DNA of 64,000 nucleotides from the NCBI RefSeq assembly GCF_019900845.1, contig NZ_CP074570.1, forward strand, positions 1,054,001-1,118,000, in the 5' to 3' direction. Position numbers and translations under genes: made by a program. Numbering within the stretch: the stretch's first letter is position 1; every line of letters begins with the position of its first letter. Positions 8,592 to 17,748 of this stretch are shown piece after piece. The notes under the pieces were generated by a model. It saw only the letters and a list, made by a program, of their open reading frames with translations, had not been told where the DNA came from and did no database searches. Source of the DNA: Paraneptunicella aestuarii. GTDB lineage: Bacteria > Pseudomonadota > Gammaproteobacteria > Enterobacterales > Alteromonadaceae.

Positions 8592-9449
8592 ATGAACCAT
8601 TTTTCCATTGCCGGATTACAACTGGCACTCCCCGCAGGAAATTGCTTGTCCTATATCGACAACGCTATTGCTCGAACCAAGAAGAAATACCCCTGGATAG
8701 ACATGATTGTCTTGAGCGAGCTTTGCACCTTTGGCCCTGAAACCAAGTATGCCGAGCCGTTACCCAGCGCTACCGAAAATGCCTTTTGTGAGATGGCGCA
8801 GAAATATAACGTCTGGTTGCTGAACGGGTCGCTGTTTGAAAAAGTCGGAGACGACATCTACAACACCGCTTCGGTTATCAACCCCCAAGGGCAAGTCGTT
8901 GAGCGTTATCGCAAAGCTTATCCATTCCATCCATACGAGAAAGGTGTGAAATGTGGTCAAGACTTTGTGGTGTTTGACGTACCCGGTGGTCGCATTGGTG
9001 TTGCCATTTGTTATGACCTCTGGTTCCCCGAGGTGGCACGCGAGCTGTCATGCCGTGGAGCCGATGTGATCCTGTACCCAACCCTGACTGGTACTATCGA
9101 CCGTCCACTGGAACTGGTACTGGCGCAAGCCACTGCCATTCAACAGCAAGCTTATGTCTTTAGTATCAATGCCACAGGTGAATACGGTAATGGGCAATCT
9201 ATTGTTGTGTGCCCGGAAGGTAACGTGATGTATCAGGCCAATGAAGCGGAAGAAATCATTCCTCTGGAAGTGGATTTTGCTCACGTTAAGCGCGTTCGAG
9301 AGCGCGGTACACTTGGCCTTGGGCAAACATTAAAAAGTTTTCGAGATAATCCTCTGAACGCAAATCGCAAGTGTTTGGATAACTCGTTTATTAATGGATT
9401 GGGAACCTTAAGCATCCCTGGAACAGAAGAAAAGTCAGAAGGCAAATAG
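8592..9449 (+). CDS. Carbon-nitrogen hydrolase (nitrilase superfamily amidase)
   Basis: Members hydrolyse C-N bonds of amides, carbamoyl compounds or nitriles. The 285-residue protein shows the complete catalytic triad in the expected order: Glu43 in VLSELCTFGP, Lys108 in YRKAYPFHPYE and Cys140 in VAICYDLWFPE. Length is normal and no signal peptide is seen, so it acts in the cytoplasm. It precedes a TonB-dependent receptor, a TPR-sulfotransferase and an MFS transporter on the same strand, and the four probably handle one class of compounds. An amide-containing compound taken up by the receptor and transporter would suit the enzyme, but the substrate cannot be read from sequence. The GABA pathway just upstream could receive its product; this is speculation. 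The C-terminal 30 residues look poorly structured. Confidence 0.85.
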   Translation: MNHFSIAGLQLALPAGNCLSYIDNAIARTKKKYPWIDMIVLSELCTFGPETKYAEPLPSATENAFCEMAQKYNVWLLNGSLFEKVGDDIYNTASVINPQGQVVERYRKAYPFHPYEKGVKCGQDFVVFDVPGGRIGVAICYDLWFPEVARELSCRGADVILYPTLTGTIDRPLELVLAQATAIQQQAYVFSINATGEYGNGQSIVVCPEGNVMYQANEAEEIIPLEVDFAHVKRVRERGTLGLGQTLKSFRDNPLNANRKCLDNSFINGLGTLSIPGTEEKSEGK

Positions 9450-9581
9450 GGTCTTTGACTATTTAGGTAACTTGTTTCGGCTGGATCCAAAAGTGGGTGA
9501 AAACTGGTTCTATAGCAAACATCCGTGATCGAATAGCCTGAAACTTGGCAAGAAAATAAAGTAAGTATCTGGAGCCGCAAA

Positions 9582-12005
9582 ATGAAAAACACGATTTTCA
9601 ACAAGTCTGTAGTATCGACTGCCATTGGTGCAGCCTTGTCCGTATCAATGCCGGGAGTCGTTGTTGCTCAAGAGCAAGGCGCTCAACAGCAAAAACAATA
9701 TGAAGTCATCGAAGTAACAGCTAACCGCCGCACACAAAGCATTCAGGATGTACCCTACAATATTTCCGCAATGTCAGGTAGTGAGCTGGAAGAAGGTAGC
9801 ATTCAGGATGCATCAGAAATGATGCGCAACATCGCAGGTATTACCGTTGTTGATCGTGGTTATCGTAACTCAGGCACGGTTAATGGCGTGATTATTCGTG
9901 GTGTTAACGTTGATAATGGTGCCAACGGTGACGTGCCTCTTTCTGCGGTTCCAACAGTGGCTTCCTATATAGGAGAAACACCTCTTTACGCCAACTTTAT
10001 TCTGAAAGATATCGAGATGGTGGAAGTCTTGCGTGGCCCACAGGGTACGCTTTACGGATCAGGTTCTTTGGCGGGTACGGTCAAGTATCGTATGAACAAG
10101 CCTGAAACCGACGAATTTTCGGGTAATGTGAGCGTTAATGTGAGCCAAACAGACGGTTCAGAAGGTAACAACCTGACCACTGATTTACTCTTGAACATTC
10201 CTTTGAGCGATAATTTAGCGGTACGTGCCAATATCGGTAAGGTCGATAACGACGGTATTATTGATTACACCAACGTGTATGTACTGGATTCAAACAATTA
10301 TGCACCAGTGCCAGACAATGGCGATTTGGCGACCGGCGGCCCTAAGTTCCGCAGTGTTGAAGATGCCGATTATGTTGATATCGAATACGGCCGTATCTCC
10401 GCGCTTTATCAGGCTTCTGAGGGCTTCTCGATTTTGTTATCACACCAGTTCCAACAAGATGATATTGGTGGACGTCGCCAAACTACAACGGGCAACCATT
10501 GGGTGAATGGTACTGAAGAAGCCTATGGCGAGTACGAAAACGGTGCAGTTTTACTTGAGCCGTCGGAACGTGATGTATCGTTGACTGCTTTAGAAATTGA
10601 AGTTGATTTGGGCTTTGCAACGCTAACATCCAGCTCTTCGGTTTACGATCATGAAGGTCAGGCAACCAGCGACAATACCGGCTTTTATGCACAACAAAAC
10701 TGGTTCCAAAACCTGTACTATGGTTCGCCTCGTCCGTTGGCAAAAGCCAATCGTGGTTACAAGGATGAAGCCTTTGTTCAGGAAGTGCGTTTGGTGTCAA
10801 ACGAACGTGTTGCCAATATGGACTGGGTTGCCGGTTTCTACTACATGGACAACGATTCCTATACTTTCCAGGACAGCTTTATGCCGGGTTACCAGGAGTG
10901 GGCGGGAGCCGCTTTTGATTGGTGGCCTACCATGGAAAACTTTGGCATGGTGTATACCGACAACGATTTCCGCTATCGCCGCAACGTTAACTTCAAAGAC
11001 AAAGCCTTGTTTGGTGAGTTGACCTATCACTTCTCTGATGAATTTAGAGCAACAGTGGGTGTACGTGCGTTCAAAAATGAGTACGACAATAAGACCGATT
11101 TGTCTCTGCCTATTTGGCCGTACTTGGGCGCTCAGCCTAACTTTAAAACCGACGAAAACGACACTTTGTTCAAAGTTAACCTGTCTTATGACATCAGCGA
11201 TGAAACTATGGTGTACGCCACAGTTTCAGAAGGCTACCGTCGTGGCGGTGCCAACGCAGTGCCTCTTGATGGCAACCTGGCAGAACGTCCGGAATGGCAA
11301 CAGTATAATTCCGATATGGCCACCAACTATGAAGTGGGTGTGAAAGGGCGCTTTGGCGATGGCATGCACAGCTATACCTTGTCGGCCTTCCGTCTGGATT
11401 GGGATAATCCTCAGTTGAATACTGCGTCTACCTGGGGCTTCTTCACTGTTGCCAATGGTGAATCAGCACAAACCCAAGGTTTGGAATTTGAATTGTATGG
11501 CTACCTGACAGACTCGCTGCATTATGTGTTGGGCTATGCAATGGTACAGGCTGAGCTAACGGATGATTTCTATGCACCTTCATCTGTTAGTGCAGCCTCT
11601 TCCACTCGTTTGGTTGCGGAAGATGGTTCGGAATTGCCGCTAGCGCCAGAACATACCTTTAGTTTGTCACTAGACTATACTCATGAGCTGGACAATGGCA
11701 TGTACTGGGTTTCTCAGGCGAATATGTATTATCAGTCTGATTCATTAAACTGGTTGGGTGATGACCCGGCTCGTCAGGCTGATATCGACGGTTTTGCTGT
11801 GGTGAATGTGAGCACCCGGTTGAGTGCCGATGATTGGGATCTGACCTTGTACATCAAGAACCTGACCAACGAGGAAGGCATTACTGGTTTAATCACCGAA
11901 GGTCACATGGGAACGGATCCAGCAGAAAACTTTTTGGGTAACTCGTCTCGTAATTACATCAGTTTGCCCAGAACCATTGGATTGTCAGCGACATATCGCT
12001 TTTAA
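9582..12005 (+). CDS. TonB-dependent outer-membrane receptor
   Basis: This 807-residue protein has a signal peptide (residues 1-29, ending near GVVVAQ), a TonB-box-like stretch at YEVIEVTANRR, a plug domain (about 45-165, with VEVLRGPQGTLYGSGSLAGT) and a long beta barrel ending in the aromatic TYRF required for outer-membrane assembly. Such receptors import scarce substrates powered by TonB-ExbBD. Plug and barrel resemble the broad class annotated as iron-complex receptors, but in marine Alteromonadales many take up carbohydrates, amides or other organic compounds. The gene neighbours (amidase before, TPR-sulfotransferase and MFS transporter after) favour an organic nutrient over a siderophore. 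A stem-loop with a T-rich tail follows the stop codon. Confidence 0.92.
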   Translation: MKNTIFNKSVVSTAIGAALSVSMPGVVVAQEQGAQQQKQYEVIEVTANRRTQSIQDVPYNISAMSGSELEEGSIQDASEMMRNIAGITVVDRGYRNSGTVNGVIIRGVNVDNGANGDVPLSAVPTVASYIGETPLYANFILKDIEMVEVLRGPQGTLYGSGSLAGTVKYRMNKPETDEFSGNVSVNVSQTDGSEGNNLTTDLLLNIPLSDNLAVRANIGKVDNDGIIDYTNVYVLDSNNYAPVPDNGDLATGGPKFRSVEDADYVDIEYGRISALYQASEGFSILLSHQFQQDDIGGRRQTTTGNHWVNGTEEAYGEYENGAVLLEPSERDVSLTALEIEVDLGFATLTSSSSVYDHEGQATSDNTGFYAQQNWFQNLYYGSPRPLAKANRGYKDEAFVQEVRLVSNERVANMDWVAGFYYMDNDSYTFQDSFMPGYQEWAGAAFDWWPTMENFGMVYTDNDFRYRRNVNFKDKALFGELTYHFSDEFRATVGVRAFKNEYDNKTDLSLPIWPYLGAQPNFKTDENDTLFKVNLSYDISDETMVYATVSEGYRRGGANAVPLDGNLAERPEWQQYNSDMATNYEVGVKGRFGDGMHSYTLSAFRLDWDNPQLNTASTWGFFTVANGESAQTQGLEFELYGYLTDSLHYVLGYAMVQAELTDDFYAPSSVSAASSTRLVAEDGSELPLAPEHTFSLSLDYTHELDNGMYWVSQANMYYQSDSLNWLGDDPARQADIDGFAVVNVSTRLSADDWDLTLYIKNLTNEEGITGLITEGHMGTDPAENFLGNSSRNYISLPRTIGLSATYRF

Positions 12006-12028
12006 TTTAGTTTAATAAATAAGATACG

Positions 12029-12073
12029 GATCGGTCTGAAGCCTCTGAGATCATTAACAGAGCCAGGCCGATT
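12029..12073 (+). terminator. Stem-loop after the TonB-dependent receptor gene
   Basis: ATCGG at 12030-12034 pairs with CCGAT at 12068-12072, and CTCTG pairs with CAGAG further in. This gives a long imperfect hairpin followed by the T-rich stretch TTCTTATTTTCATTTTC. It probably ends or attenuates receptor transcription before the sulfotransferase gene. Confidence 0.5.
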
Positions 12074-12124
12074 CTTATTTTCATTTTCTGATTTTTACTC
12101 GACGAAAAGTATCAAGAGAAGTGT

Positions 12125-13564
12125 ATGCGTGATATTCAGTCGGTTCTGGTGAGTATTGAAAAAGCCATTGCCTTGGAACCTCACAATGCCAAGTGGTTAT
12201 TGCAAAAACTGCAGTGCCACTTGGCATTGCAAGATAAAGCCAGCGCGAATCAGGTTGCCGACAGCCTATTAACCTTTCCTTCCTTAAGCAATGATCTTTA
12301 CCCAGAATTTGCTTTGGCATTGAACGCTTTGCAACGTTATCAAGAAGCACTTACTTACTACAAAGTTGCTTTGCAGGAAGCGTCAGATGCCAATGTTCAG
12401 AGCCAACTGTTATTTAATATGGGCTCCATTTATCGGTATCTGGGCGATCTGGGGATGGCCAATGAATTGCTGGATGAAGCGCTTAAACTCAATCCGGAAG
12501 ATGCAGAAGCTCAGTTATTAAGAAGCTCGTTGCGTAAGCAAACCTTAGAACAAAACCATGTAGACGAGCTCACCGATTTATTCGCTCACGAAGGAAACTC
12601 GCCACTACAAAAAGCCACCTTTGCTTATGCCTTGGCGAAAGAACTGGAAGACTTACAGCGTTACGAGCAAAGCTTTGAAGTGCTCTATTCTGGAGCGCAG
12701 AGCCGACGTAAGAACATGCGTTATCACGTTGAGCAAGACATCAATACTCTTCAAGACATCGTCGCTACGTTTAATGACGACTTTGCCAAGAGAACCCAGG
12801 ATTCCGGTTTCGATTCCCAAGAACCGATTTTTATTCTGGGTTTACCGCGCACTGGCAGCACCTTGATTGAACGCATCTTGAGCCAGCACTCAGATGTTTA
12901 CGCCGCAGGTGAACTCAACGATTTTGCCTTAAGTATGATGGCGCAAGTGAAGCAACAGTTTCCAAACCAGGCAAGTAACAAGAGCACCTTGATCCATGCC
13001 AGTTCACAACTGGATTTTGCCAAGTTGGGAGAGAAGTATATTCAGGAAACTCGACCTGAAACCGGGCACACTCCAAGATTTATCGACAAATTACCGCTGA
13101 ATTCGCTCTATGTTGGTTTAATTCGAGCCGCATTACCTAGGGCAAAGATTATCTATGTAAAACGCCACCCAATGGATACCTGCTATGCCATCTATAAGCA
13201 GTTATTCACGCAAGGTTATCCTTTCTCTTACGATCTGGATGAATTGGCTGAATATTACATTGCTCATGAGCGCATGATGCAACATTGGTTGGCCTTATAT
13301 CCGGATGCTATTTATGCGCTTGAATATGAAAAGCTGGTGGCTGATCTCGATACGCAAGCGCGTAAGTTATTGCAGTTTTGTGAATTGGATTGGCAAGCCC
13401 AATGCGTCGATTTTGAACAGAATGCGCAGCCTTCGACAACGGCGAGTGCCGCTCAGGTACGTCAGAAAATCTATGCCTCGTCTATCGGTAAATGGCGTTG
13501 TTATTCAGAGCAGTTAGCGCCCTTGAAAGCGAAACTCCAACAAGCAGGAATCGCCTGTGACTAA
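12125..13564 (+). CDS. TPR-repeat sulfotransferase
   Basis: The 479-residue protein joins N-terminal tetratricopeptide repeats (about residues 1-170, including LFNMGSIYRYLGDLGMANEL) to a sulfotransferase domain. The PAPS-binding 5'-phosphosulfate loop is LGLPRTGSTLIERI (about 238-251) and the 3'-phosphate element is YVKRHPMDTCY (about 343-353). Enzymes of this fold transfer sulfate from PAPS. In Alteromonadales and Sphingomonadales such TPR-sulfotransferase genes very often lie directly behind a TonB-dependent receptor gene, as here, though the shared role is not established to my knowledge. The gene overlaps the MFS transporter gene by eight bases, so the two are translated together. No signal peptide is seen. 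Confidence 0.88.
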   Translation: MRDIQSVLVSIEKAIALEPHNAKWLLQKLQCHLALQDKASANQVADSLLTFPSLSNDLYPEFALALNALQRYQEALTYYKVALQEASDANVQSQLLFNMGSIYRYLGDLGMANELLDEALKLNPEDAEAQLLRSSLRKQTLEQNHVDELTDLFAHEGNSPLQKATFAYALAKELEDLQRYEQSFEVLYSGAQSRRKNMRYHVEQDINTLQDIVATFNDDFAKRTQDSGFDSQEPIFILGLPRTGSTLIERILSQHSDVYAAGELNDFALSMMAQVKQQFPNQASNKSTLIHASSQLDFAKLGEKYIQETRPETGHTPRFIDKLPLNSLYVGLIRAALPRAKIIYVKRHPMDTCYAIYKQLFTQGYPFSYDLDELAEYYIAHERMMQHWLALYPDAIYALEYEKLVADLDTQARKLLQFCELDWQAQCVDFEQNAQPSTTASAAQVRQKIYASSIGKWRCYSEQLAPLKAKLQQAGIACD

Positions 13565-14789
13565 TTATAAAAGCAGTAATAACGGCAGTAATAAAATGAC
13601 CAATGAATTAAGCACAACACAGTCTCCTCGTATTATCGTAGACCCAAACGGGATTTGGGCGAGCGTGATGCTGGCTTTTCTCACTACCGCCGGGATTTTT
13701 TACATCAATATCATGCCTGCGGTTGTCAGTGGCTTAAAAGAAGGTTTAGGGTTTACCAATCAACAAGCGGGATTTGTCAGCTCTGCCAATCTTTATGGCG
13801 CTTCACTTGGCGCGCTTACCGCGGTGTTTATCATTAAACATATCGACTGGAAGCGTTGGTCATACGTGCTGATGGGCTTGATTATCGCCATTGATTTAAT
13901 CTGCATTGTGATCAGCAGCCCCTGGGTGATGATTGCCACACGCGGGTTGCATGGTTTGGTTGGTGGCCTGTTAGTCGGCATTGGTTTCGGCATTATTTCC
14001 CGTACTGCCAGCCCGGATCGTACATTTGGTTATTTGCTGTTTATTCAGTGGGGATTAGGCGGCTTAGGCTTGATGTTTCTGCCCGGACTGGTTCCCGAAT
14101 ATGGCGTTACAGCGCTATTCTTGTCATTGGTTGCCTTTACTTTGGTGTCACTGGTTATGCTGGTTTTTCTTCCTGACTATCCCGTGCCTCAACGACATAC
14201 TGAAAATGCGAATCAGGATGCACCTACAGGCAACAATAACCGGGTGAACAAACTGCCATTGGTGCTAACCTTGCTGGCGATACTGATTTTTCAAGCGGCG
14301 AATATGGGGCTGTTTGCTTACATGATCGCCCTGGGTAAGGCGGAAGGCTTGAGCATTGATTTTATGAGCCCGTCGCTGGCTGCGGCAAGTTGGGTGGCGT
14401 TAGGCGGGGCATTTTTGGTGATTGTCATCGGTACTCGCTATGGTCGAACCTTGCCATTAGCGATTTCTATTGTGTTAACCGCGCTATTTTCATGGCTACT
14501 GCATTTTAGCGAAAGCCCCGATGTGTATTTATACAGCAATGTCGCCATTGGTATTTGCTGGGCATTTGTGTTGCCGTACCTGTTTGGCATTTGTTCCGAG
14601 CTGGACAAAGGCGGTCAGTATGCCGCTTTGGGTGGTTTTGCTTCAAAAATGGGTTTGGCCTCCGGGCCTATGGTTGCGGCATTGCTGTTGTCGGATGACC
14701 ATTATTCTATTGTGATCAATGCTGCTGTTGTGGGTTTGTTGTTGTGTGTTGTCGTTGTGTTTCAGCCCGCGCGGATGCTAGACCGATAG
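13557..14789 (+). CDS. MFS transporter
   Basis: A major facilitator of about 410 residues with twelve predicted membrane helices, for example VMLAFLTTAGIFYINIMPAV, and a short loop rich in Asn and Pro near the middle (around residues 215-240), typical of the cytoplasmic linker between the two halves. I take GTG at 13557 as the start because AGGA lies seven bases upstream; it overlaps the preceding stop, which indicates translational coupling. The next in-frame ATG at 13596 lacks a ribosome site. The gene is last in the amidase/receptor/sulfotransferase group and probably moves that group's compound across the inner membrane. The substrate is unknown. The gene is followed directly by the second palindrome array. 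Confidence 0.87.
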   Translation: MTNYKSSNNGSNKMTNELSTTQSPRIIVDPNGIWASVMLAFLTTAGIFYINIMPAVVSGLKEGLGFTNQQAGFVSSANLYGASLGALTAVFIIKHIDWKRWSYVLMGLIIAIDLICIVISSPWVMIATRGLHGLVGGLLVGIGFGIISRTASPDRTFGYLLFIQWGLGGLGLMFLPGLVPEYGVTALFLSLVAFTLVSLVMLVFLPDYPVPQRHTENANQDAPTGNNNRVNKLPLVLTLLAILIFQAANMGLFAYMIALGKAEGLSIDFMSPSLAAASWVALGGAFLVIVIGTRYGRTLPLAISIVLTALFSWLLHFSESPDVYLYSNVAIGICWAFVLPYLFGICSELDKGGQYAALGGFASKMGLASGPMVAALLLSDDHYSIVINAAVVGLLLCVVVVFQPARMLDR

Positions 14790-14854
14790 TTTTTCAGGTT
14801 TAGTTCGTATCAGTTATGTTTGCTTACTCAGGGACGAGTAACTTTCTAGAGTGA

Positions 14855-15650
14855 TGTCCGAGGGCTCGTCATGCTGGAAGTGCGAAGCATTGTCCGGTAT
14901 CCATCTGGCAGTCATTCACTGAGCCTCGTCATTATGCCCCGCTTTCTCGTAATTATGCCCCCACTTCCTCGTCATTATGCCCCCACTTCCTCGTCATTCC
15001 GAACTTGTTTCGGAATCTGAATGACTGTTCACGAGATACTGAGACAAGCTCAGTATGACGCCAATGTTATATATATGCGGAATGTTCTGGATGGCGCATC
15101 AAGTGCGCCATGACAGCGGAAAAGCGAAATCGGAAGAATGTTGGATATACCCACTGTCGTCATACCGGAAGCGCGCAGCGCTGTCCGGTATCCATCCAGC
15201 AGTAATCCACTGAGCCTCGTCATTATGCCCCCGCTTTCTCGTCATTATGAGCTCACTTCCTCGTCATTCCGAACTTGTTTCGGAATCTGAATGACTGTTC
15301 ACGAGATACTGAGACAAGCTCAGTATGACGCCAATGTTATATATACGCGGAATGCACTGGATGGCGCATCAAGTGCGCCATGACAACAAATAAGCACACA
15401 ATCAACTGTCGTCGTGCCGGAAATGCGTAGCATTGTCCGGTATCCATCCAGCAGTAATCCACTGAGCCTCGTCATTATGCCCCCGCTTTCTCGTCATTAT
15501 GCGCTCACTTCCTCGTCATTCCGAACTTGTTTCGGAATCTGAATGACTGTTCACGAGATACGGAGACAAACTCAGTATGACGCTAATGTTATATATACGC
15601 GGAATATTCTGGATGGCGCATCAAGTGCGCCATGACATTACTAGAAACGT
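14855..15650 (-). repeat. Palindromic repeat array, three modules, inverted relative to 7.8 kb
   Basis: The hairpin module CTCGTCATTCCGAACTTG starts at 14990, 15260 and 15512, here with unit lengths of about 270 and 252 bp. Each unit additionally contains a long CCGGA-type palindrome (for example around 15161-15192) and several CTCGTCATTATGCCCCC tails. The order of hairpins is the reverse complement of the 7.8-kb array. The array sits between the 3' ends of two convergent genes (MFS transporter and the PanE-like gene). Open frames here (such as 15577-15774) are not genes. Confidence 0.92.
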
Positions 15651-15676
15651 GAAGCCTTATCCCGAGCCTGGGTTCA

Positions 15677-16759
15677 TTAACCACACAGTGCCTGATACAA
15701 GGCTTTCACCGACATGGGTTGAAATGCCTCGGCGGCAAACTGTTCCTGACAGAGCCGATACAAAATCCCATTAATGGGAGCCGGAATACCATGTTCCGCG
15801 GCAATCTGTAGCATTTCGCCGTTAATACTTTCCAGCTCATGGGCGTGGCGTCCGTACAACACAATGTCTTGCGCCATACTGCTAATCACCATTTTCTTCA
15901 TATTGCGCATAAATAGCGGGCGCGTTACCCAGGCTGGCATTTTGGCGGCGAAAGCAAGGGTGAACCAGCTTGGCATACCATCCAACTTGCATTCCTGATA
16001 TCCGGCCTGTTTGAGAATTTGCATACCTTCATACAGCACCGACACCATAATGCGTTGAAATAGCTCTGGGTGATCAAGTTCCCGAAAGCCAAAGCCCACC
16101 AGTGTCGTGACCGAGTTAGTCAGGTTTGCCAGCATTTTGCAGACCACGGCGTTTTGCAGAGCTGGCGTAAGCTGTGTCGGCACACCTGAATTCAATAAGG
16201 CAACAATACTCTGTAATGCGCTTTGACTTAAATGATTCTCTGTATCGTCATCAAGCGAGCTATCCAACATGCTATTCAACATGCCATCCAACATTCTATC
16301 CAACATGCCAAGAACCAACGGCCCCTTTTTCTGATAACCAACCTTGCCCACCTTATCTTGCCAAGCGTTGTAGCAAACCACTCCGTAAGCGACTTTTGAG
16401 AAATAACGGGGCAGGACGCGCTGATTTTCGCGACCATTTTGCAAGCCAATGATCACAGGATAATCGCCATAAGCTTTCTGGATCACCTGTGCTACGCCAT
16501 CCAGACTGTAGTTTTTCACGCACAGTAGAATAACGTCCGGTGGTGGGATTTCCGACAAGCTTGAAATGCAGGTTACCTGACGAACGCTTTCTTCTTTTGC
16601 TTGCTCATAACAGGTAATGCCGCTTTTTAGCTGAGCGATAATTTCGGGCTTATCGAACAAATATAAGTTCGGAATATAAGGCGTTAGCCAGTGCGCCAGC
16701 GTTGTGCCTATCGCGCCGGCACCAAAAATTAGTACGGTTTGTTCTGCGGGATTTGTCAT
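15677..16759 (-). CDS. Ketopantoate reductase (PanE/ApbA) family oxidoreductase
   Basis: The family reduces 2-dehydropantoate to pantoate with NADPH, but many paralogues act on other 2-oxo acids. The N-terminus has the Rossmann motif LIFGAGAIGTTLAHWL (about residues 10-25), and the C-terminal helical domain includes the conserved stretch KMLANLTNSVTTLVG that carries the catalytic lysine and asparagine. At 360 residues it is longer than PanE (about 300). Part of the excess is an internal run of four-residue units (MLDR, MLDG, MLNS, MLDS) encoded by a 12-bp DNA tandem repeat at 16261-16308. The gene lies two bases behind the decarboxylase-like gene, so both form one operon. The partner suggests a small-molecule pathway and not pantothenate synthesis. 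Confidence 0.8.
   Translation of the reverse strand: MTNPAEQTVLIFGAGAIGTTLAHWLTPYIPNLYLFDKPEIIAQLKSGITCYEQAKEESVRQVTCISSLSEIPPPDVILLCVKNYSLDGVAQVIQKAYGDYPVIIGLQNGRENQRVLPRYFSKVAYGVVCYNAWQDKVGKVGYQKKGPLVLGMLDRMLDGMLNSMLDSSLDDDTENHLSQSALQSIVALLNSGVPTQLTPALQNAVVCKMLANLTNSVTTLVGFGFRELDHPELFQRIMVSVLYEGMQILKQAGYQECKLDGMPSWFTLAFAAKMPAWVTRPLFMRNMKKMVISSMAQDIVLYGRHAHELESINGEMLQIAAEHGIPAPINGILYRLCQEQFAAEAFQPMSVKALYQALCG
16261..16308 (-). repeat. 12-bp minisatellite inside the PanE-like gene
   Basis: Four consecutive 12-bp units, consensus TATCCAACATGC on the plus strand, fill exactly 48 bp in frame. They add four-residue repeats to a region that is a surface linker or loop in the family. Unit-number changes would keep the frame. 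Confidence 0.9.
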
Positions 16760-16761
16760 GC

Positions 16762-17670
16762 TTACATTCCCAAAGTGCTTTCAGAAGCAACAGAAAACCC
16801 GGCTTGATAATCAGGATCGGATAAATCGAAACAGGCTTGCATGTTGGTGCAAAAGCGCGTTTGAAATGGATACGGGTCAATGTTCAGTGCGCGTAACTGT
16901 TCAGCAAATTTTCCCGTGCCTATTTGCAGTGCCGGCGTATTGCCCGACTTCTTCCATAAGCGACTCATGTTCTTCTGAACCAAAAACTCACCGGTAAAGC
17001 AGGTTTTGCTTTTGAGCAGTTGATTATTGAGCACTGAGTACAGGTGTGTTTTCACATCAAAGTGTTGCAACTCGGCGTATTTAAGATCCGTCGGTACGTC
17101 CAGTTGAATGTAGTTGTTGCCTTCTTCGTCGCTGGCTGTGGTGCGCACTTGGTTGCTTTGCTGTTCTATTTCAATGTTGTGCAACACCTTGGGTAAACCC
17201 CAAATATTGTTACCTCGAATTCGGTTTTCCAGCGAAGTCACCGGCATGTTAAACACATAGTAGCCAAAGCCGGGGTAGCCGGGGATCAACATGGGTAACA
17301 AGGGAATCGAGTAGGTGGGGTCTATTTGCACCGGTATGGTCATGGCTATTTCATTGTAAGGGGCAATGTGCATAACGTCGCGATAGATATAACTGGAAAA
17401 CACCACCAAAGAACGCCCGCCGGGAACGCGCACCGGTTTCATTTTAGGATGCGGCATTAGCGATTGTGCTGCCTTGTAGTCACACAGGAAAATGGCTTGA
17501 GCACAGGTAACGTTGTTATAGAACGTAGGGAACAGATAATCCTTCTGAATGTTTTCGTTTAGCTGCAATGGTGCATTGGCACGACGTAGTTTAAAGCGCT
17601 GAAAAAACGGCGTGTTAAATTTGTCTTCGTTGGCAACCAGCTCTTCGGTTAATTGGGTGTTTAATTTCAT
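16762..17670 (-). CDS. Acetoacetate-decarboxylase-like enzyme
   Basis: The 302-residue protein resembles the acetoacetate decarboxylase superfamily, in which a lysine forms a Schiff base with a 2- or 3-oxo substrate. Visible family features are YNEIAMTIPVQ (about residues 105-115, with the conserved Glu107) and NIWGLPKVLHNIEIE (about 155-169) with candidate Schiff-base Lys161 in the G-x-PK motif. Superfamily members also catalyse aldol and cyclase reactions, so decarboxylation is not certain. It is the first gene of a two-gene operon with the PanE-like reductase and is divergent from a LuxR-type regulator, which probably controls it. The stop codon lies two bases before the ATG of the reductase gene. 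Confidence 0.75.
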   Translation of the reverse strand: MKLNTQLTEELVANEDKFNTPFFQRFKLRRANAPLQLNENIQKDYLFPTFYNNVTCAQAIFLCDYKAAQSLMPHPKMKPVRVPGGRSLVVFSSYIYRDVMHIAPYNEIAMTIPVQIDPTYSIPLLPMLIPGYPGFGYYVFNMPVTSLENRIRGNNIWGLPKVLHNIEIEQQSNQVRTTASDEEGNNYIQLDVPTDLKYAELQHFDVKTHLYSVLNNQLLKSKTCFTGEFLVQKNMSRLWKKSGNTPALQIGTGKFAEQLRALNIDPYPFQTRFCTNMQACFDLSDPDYQAGFSVASESTLGM

Positions 17671-17748
17671 TTCAATACTTCCTGCCGCATCGGGTTTGCA
17701 GTATTGTTTTCTAAAACCCCCTGTTATTGCATTGGTAAAAACAGCCTA

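Noticed and set aside
15577-15774. 65-codon frame at the array edge
   Set aside because: It runs from repeat sequence into the reverse strand of the PanE-like gene.
17704-17748. Upstream TTG start of the LuxR gene
   Set aside because: There is no ribosome site, and the extra 15 residues look random; ATG 17749 is preferred.
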